The notes under the pieces are model-generated. The model was not told the DNA's origin, searched no databases, and saw only the letters and a program-made list of their open reading frames with translations. Below, piece by piece: positions 62,220 through 64,000 of a stretch of DNA of 64,000 nucleotides. The DNA lies in NCBI GenBank assembly GCA_029215795.1, contig JARDYH010000004.1, positions 36,212,001-36,276,000 on the forward strand, written 5' to 3'. A program made the translations under genes and the position numbers. This DNA is from Anniella stebbinsi. Taxonomy: Eukaryota > Chordata > Lepidosauria > Squamata > Anniellidae. The stretch's first letter is position 1; each line of letters begins with the position of its first letter.

Positions 62220-64000
62220 AGACCTAGATAATTTGAACAATCAGCACAACTGTGGGAGCACACATTGCATTTTGTTTAAACATAACACCCTCTCTCCTAG
62301 ATTTGAGTTCAGGGTAAACCGGTTCTGCATGTTTGGAACAAAAGTCATCTGTGCATAGCTCTGATTGGGAGGAACCAGGGACATCACAAAACAGCCTCCC
62401 ACTATATGCTATGCTTTAAAAATAAAAAAGGTGGACACCCTAAAGCATGGGGGAGAGGAAAGATAATTGCATGAAACAATGCTTGATTTGCTGATTTTAA
62501 TGTTTGTCTGCTGTTTGCTTTCCAAACATGAGTGCAGAGGGGAGTTCAACCCTAGGGAGAAAAATACCATTGGGGGGGGGGGGTATATCTGTATGCATCC
62601 ATTGTCAGTGTTTGCACTCTGGTTAGGACTCCCAGATGGCATGGTTTTGTGGCAGAATTTCTTTCAAATAGAACCAGCCTCACCATGCTAAGGTGATATC
62701 ATTCTGCAAATATCTCCACTGTAGTATGTAATTATGTAATCCTATAAATACCAACCCAGAAGAAAGTCCCATTGAGCTTAATGTGGTAAAGCATCAAGTA
62801 GTATGTGATTACAGCCTAAGTGAACCTCCTCTTTCTGAACTTCTGCAAACGATATCAGGTATTCTGTTGTTTTCCTCTTTCCTTCCCCAAACTGGAAATT
62901 TTAAGGAAACGTTTGCAGGATCAGCTCCTGCGGGAAGACAGTTTACTGGAAATCTGTGGTTTCTTTATGGAAATCTGTTTATTTACAAATGTACACATTG
63001 AGAAGGAATGATAGACAACTCAATATCCAGCACAAAGCACAGCACTACTTCCAGGTTTACACAATCCAAGGAACAGATTATTTTTGCCTAGCTTGTTTCC
63101 AACACAGCCAGTACAAAGCTACTTTTTGAAAGCTCTCTCTTGCTAAAGGGTTTCAGTGCAAACACAATATTATTGTCCATTAACTGTGTGTATCTTTTAA
63201 CTGGGGCAATGCATATAAGGTGCTTATCAAAACACAATAATTATTTTTTTTGGTGGTGTTATTTAATCAAGGGAAACTTCTCTTCACTGAATACATTCAG
63301 ATTAGTGTCGGTTTTCAAGTCAATTTCATACAATAAATACTGCAGCTATTTTAAGCTATCCAAATAGACAAAGAAGTCAGGACCAAGTGAAACACAGTGA
63401 GAACCTTCATAAATACACAGCAGATGAAAGGTCTGTCAACAAAACTGTTATCCAGCGTATCACTTAATCATCATCATCTTAATGTTACATTATATCATGT
63501 TTTTCAGTTTCCCATCTTTCCAGCATCAACATCCTTTTCATACAAGCAATTACTTAAAACAGCCAGATTGCACCTCCCCCACACTGCACTCCAATCCACT
63601 TTAACAAACGTTTGAACATGCAATTTGGGTAATTAAAACCTGATAGTTCTATATAGTTGTAGAGGCACATCTCTTGCCAAAACAAAAACGTGCAAGTTTA
63701 GGCGCTTTGCAACTTTGCCCAAGAAAAAGTGCATTTCCCCACTTTTTCAATGGCTGTTGAGAAATGAAGTGAATAGTTATTCTTATGTAATCGACTCCCC
63801 AAAAAGTGTTGATTTAAGTATGTGCCACCAATGGTCAAAGCTGGACTTTCCCATTTTAAGAAAAAGGTCTTCCCCTCGCACACTTTTTTTTTAAAAAAAA
63901 AAAGAGGGCAGTTTTTGCAACAACATGCATATTTATAGTTTGAGCAAATGTTATATGGTGCATACTGAAGTATCATATCCACATCATACAATAACTATAG
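62220..64000. other. No gene recognised
   Basis: A/T-rich with a G run (about 62573-62583) and short ORFs of 60-100 codons lacking domain signals. No family of the window was identified here. Confidence 0.5.

Overview
The window looks like repeat-rich, intergenic or intronic DNA from an amniote, most likely a squamate reptile (lizard or snake). That call is an inference. It rests on the mix of decayed L2-, CR1- and L1-type LINEs, an R2/R4-like endonuclease remnant, tRNA-derived SINEs, a Helitron and very many short hAT-like elements, plus (ATT)n/(AAAT)n LINE tails. No bacterial-style gene, rRNA, CRISPR array or true tRNA gene was seen. No exon of a known host gene could be recognised. The only convincing protein-coding sequences are broken retrotransposon pieces; the best is an L2-type reverse transcriptase at 50.4-51.8 kb, disrupted by one frameshift.

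Layout. 0-5 kb: a CTCTACAAGA-type MITE, a SINE, and a 1.16-kb GC-rich hAT-like element (2901-4064) built from large palindromes. 5-11 kb: an endonuclease remnant, a second CTCTACAAGA element with unusual interior sequence, a fold-back element, a GC-rich 128-bp hairpin array, and an L2 copy split by an 872-bp Helitron. 11-22 kb: mostly unique sequence with scattered MITEs, SINEs, a CR1 fragment and a long inverted repeat. 22.1-23.7 kb: a second GC-rich hAT-like element holding four tandem hairpins. 24-43 kb: dense MITEs, six fold-back insertions, a reverse-strand L1 fragment with target-site duplication, and a 70-bp perfect palindrome. 43-64 kb: more L2 copies, two convergent L2 tails, an inverted pair of composite repeats, and an unidentified decayed coding-like block (56.1-57.1 kb).

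The main result is structural. One family of about 320-bp fold-back elements occurs nine times. Six copies carry perfect 8-bp target-site duplications with TAGGCTGACC- or TAGGGTGACC-type ends, which is a hAT hallmark. Each full copy is a palindrome whose arms are themselves hairpins. Two larger GC-rich elements with different termini, each with its own perfect 8-bp duplication, share a related palindromic core centred on TGACGTCA/TGACATCA and carry splice-donor-like GGTAAG motifs at the hairpin edges. This suggests a module exchanged between non-autonomous hAT families. Many insertions are nested, so a relative order of events can be read directly from the sequence. Nothing here indicates a working host operon or pathway.
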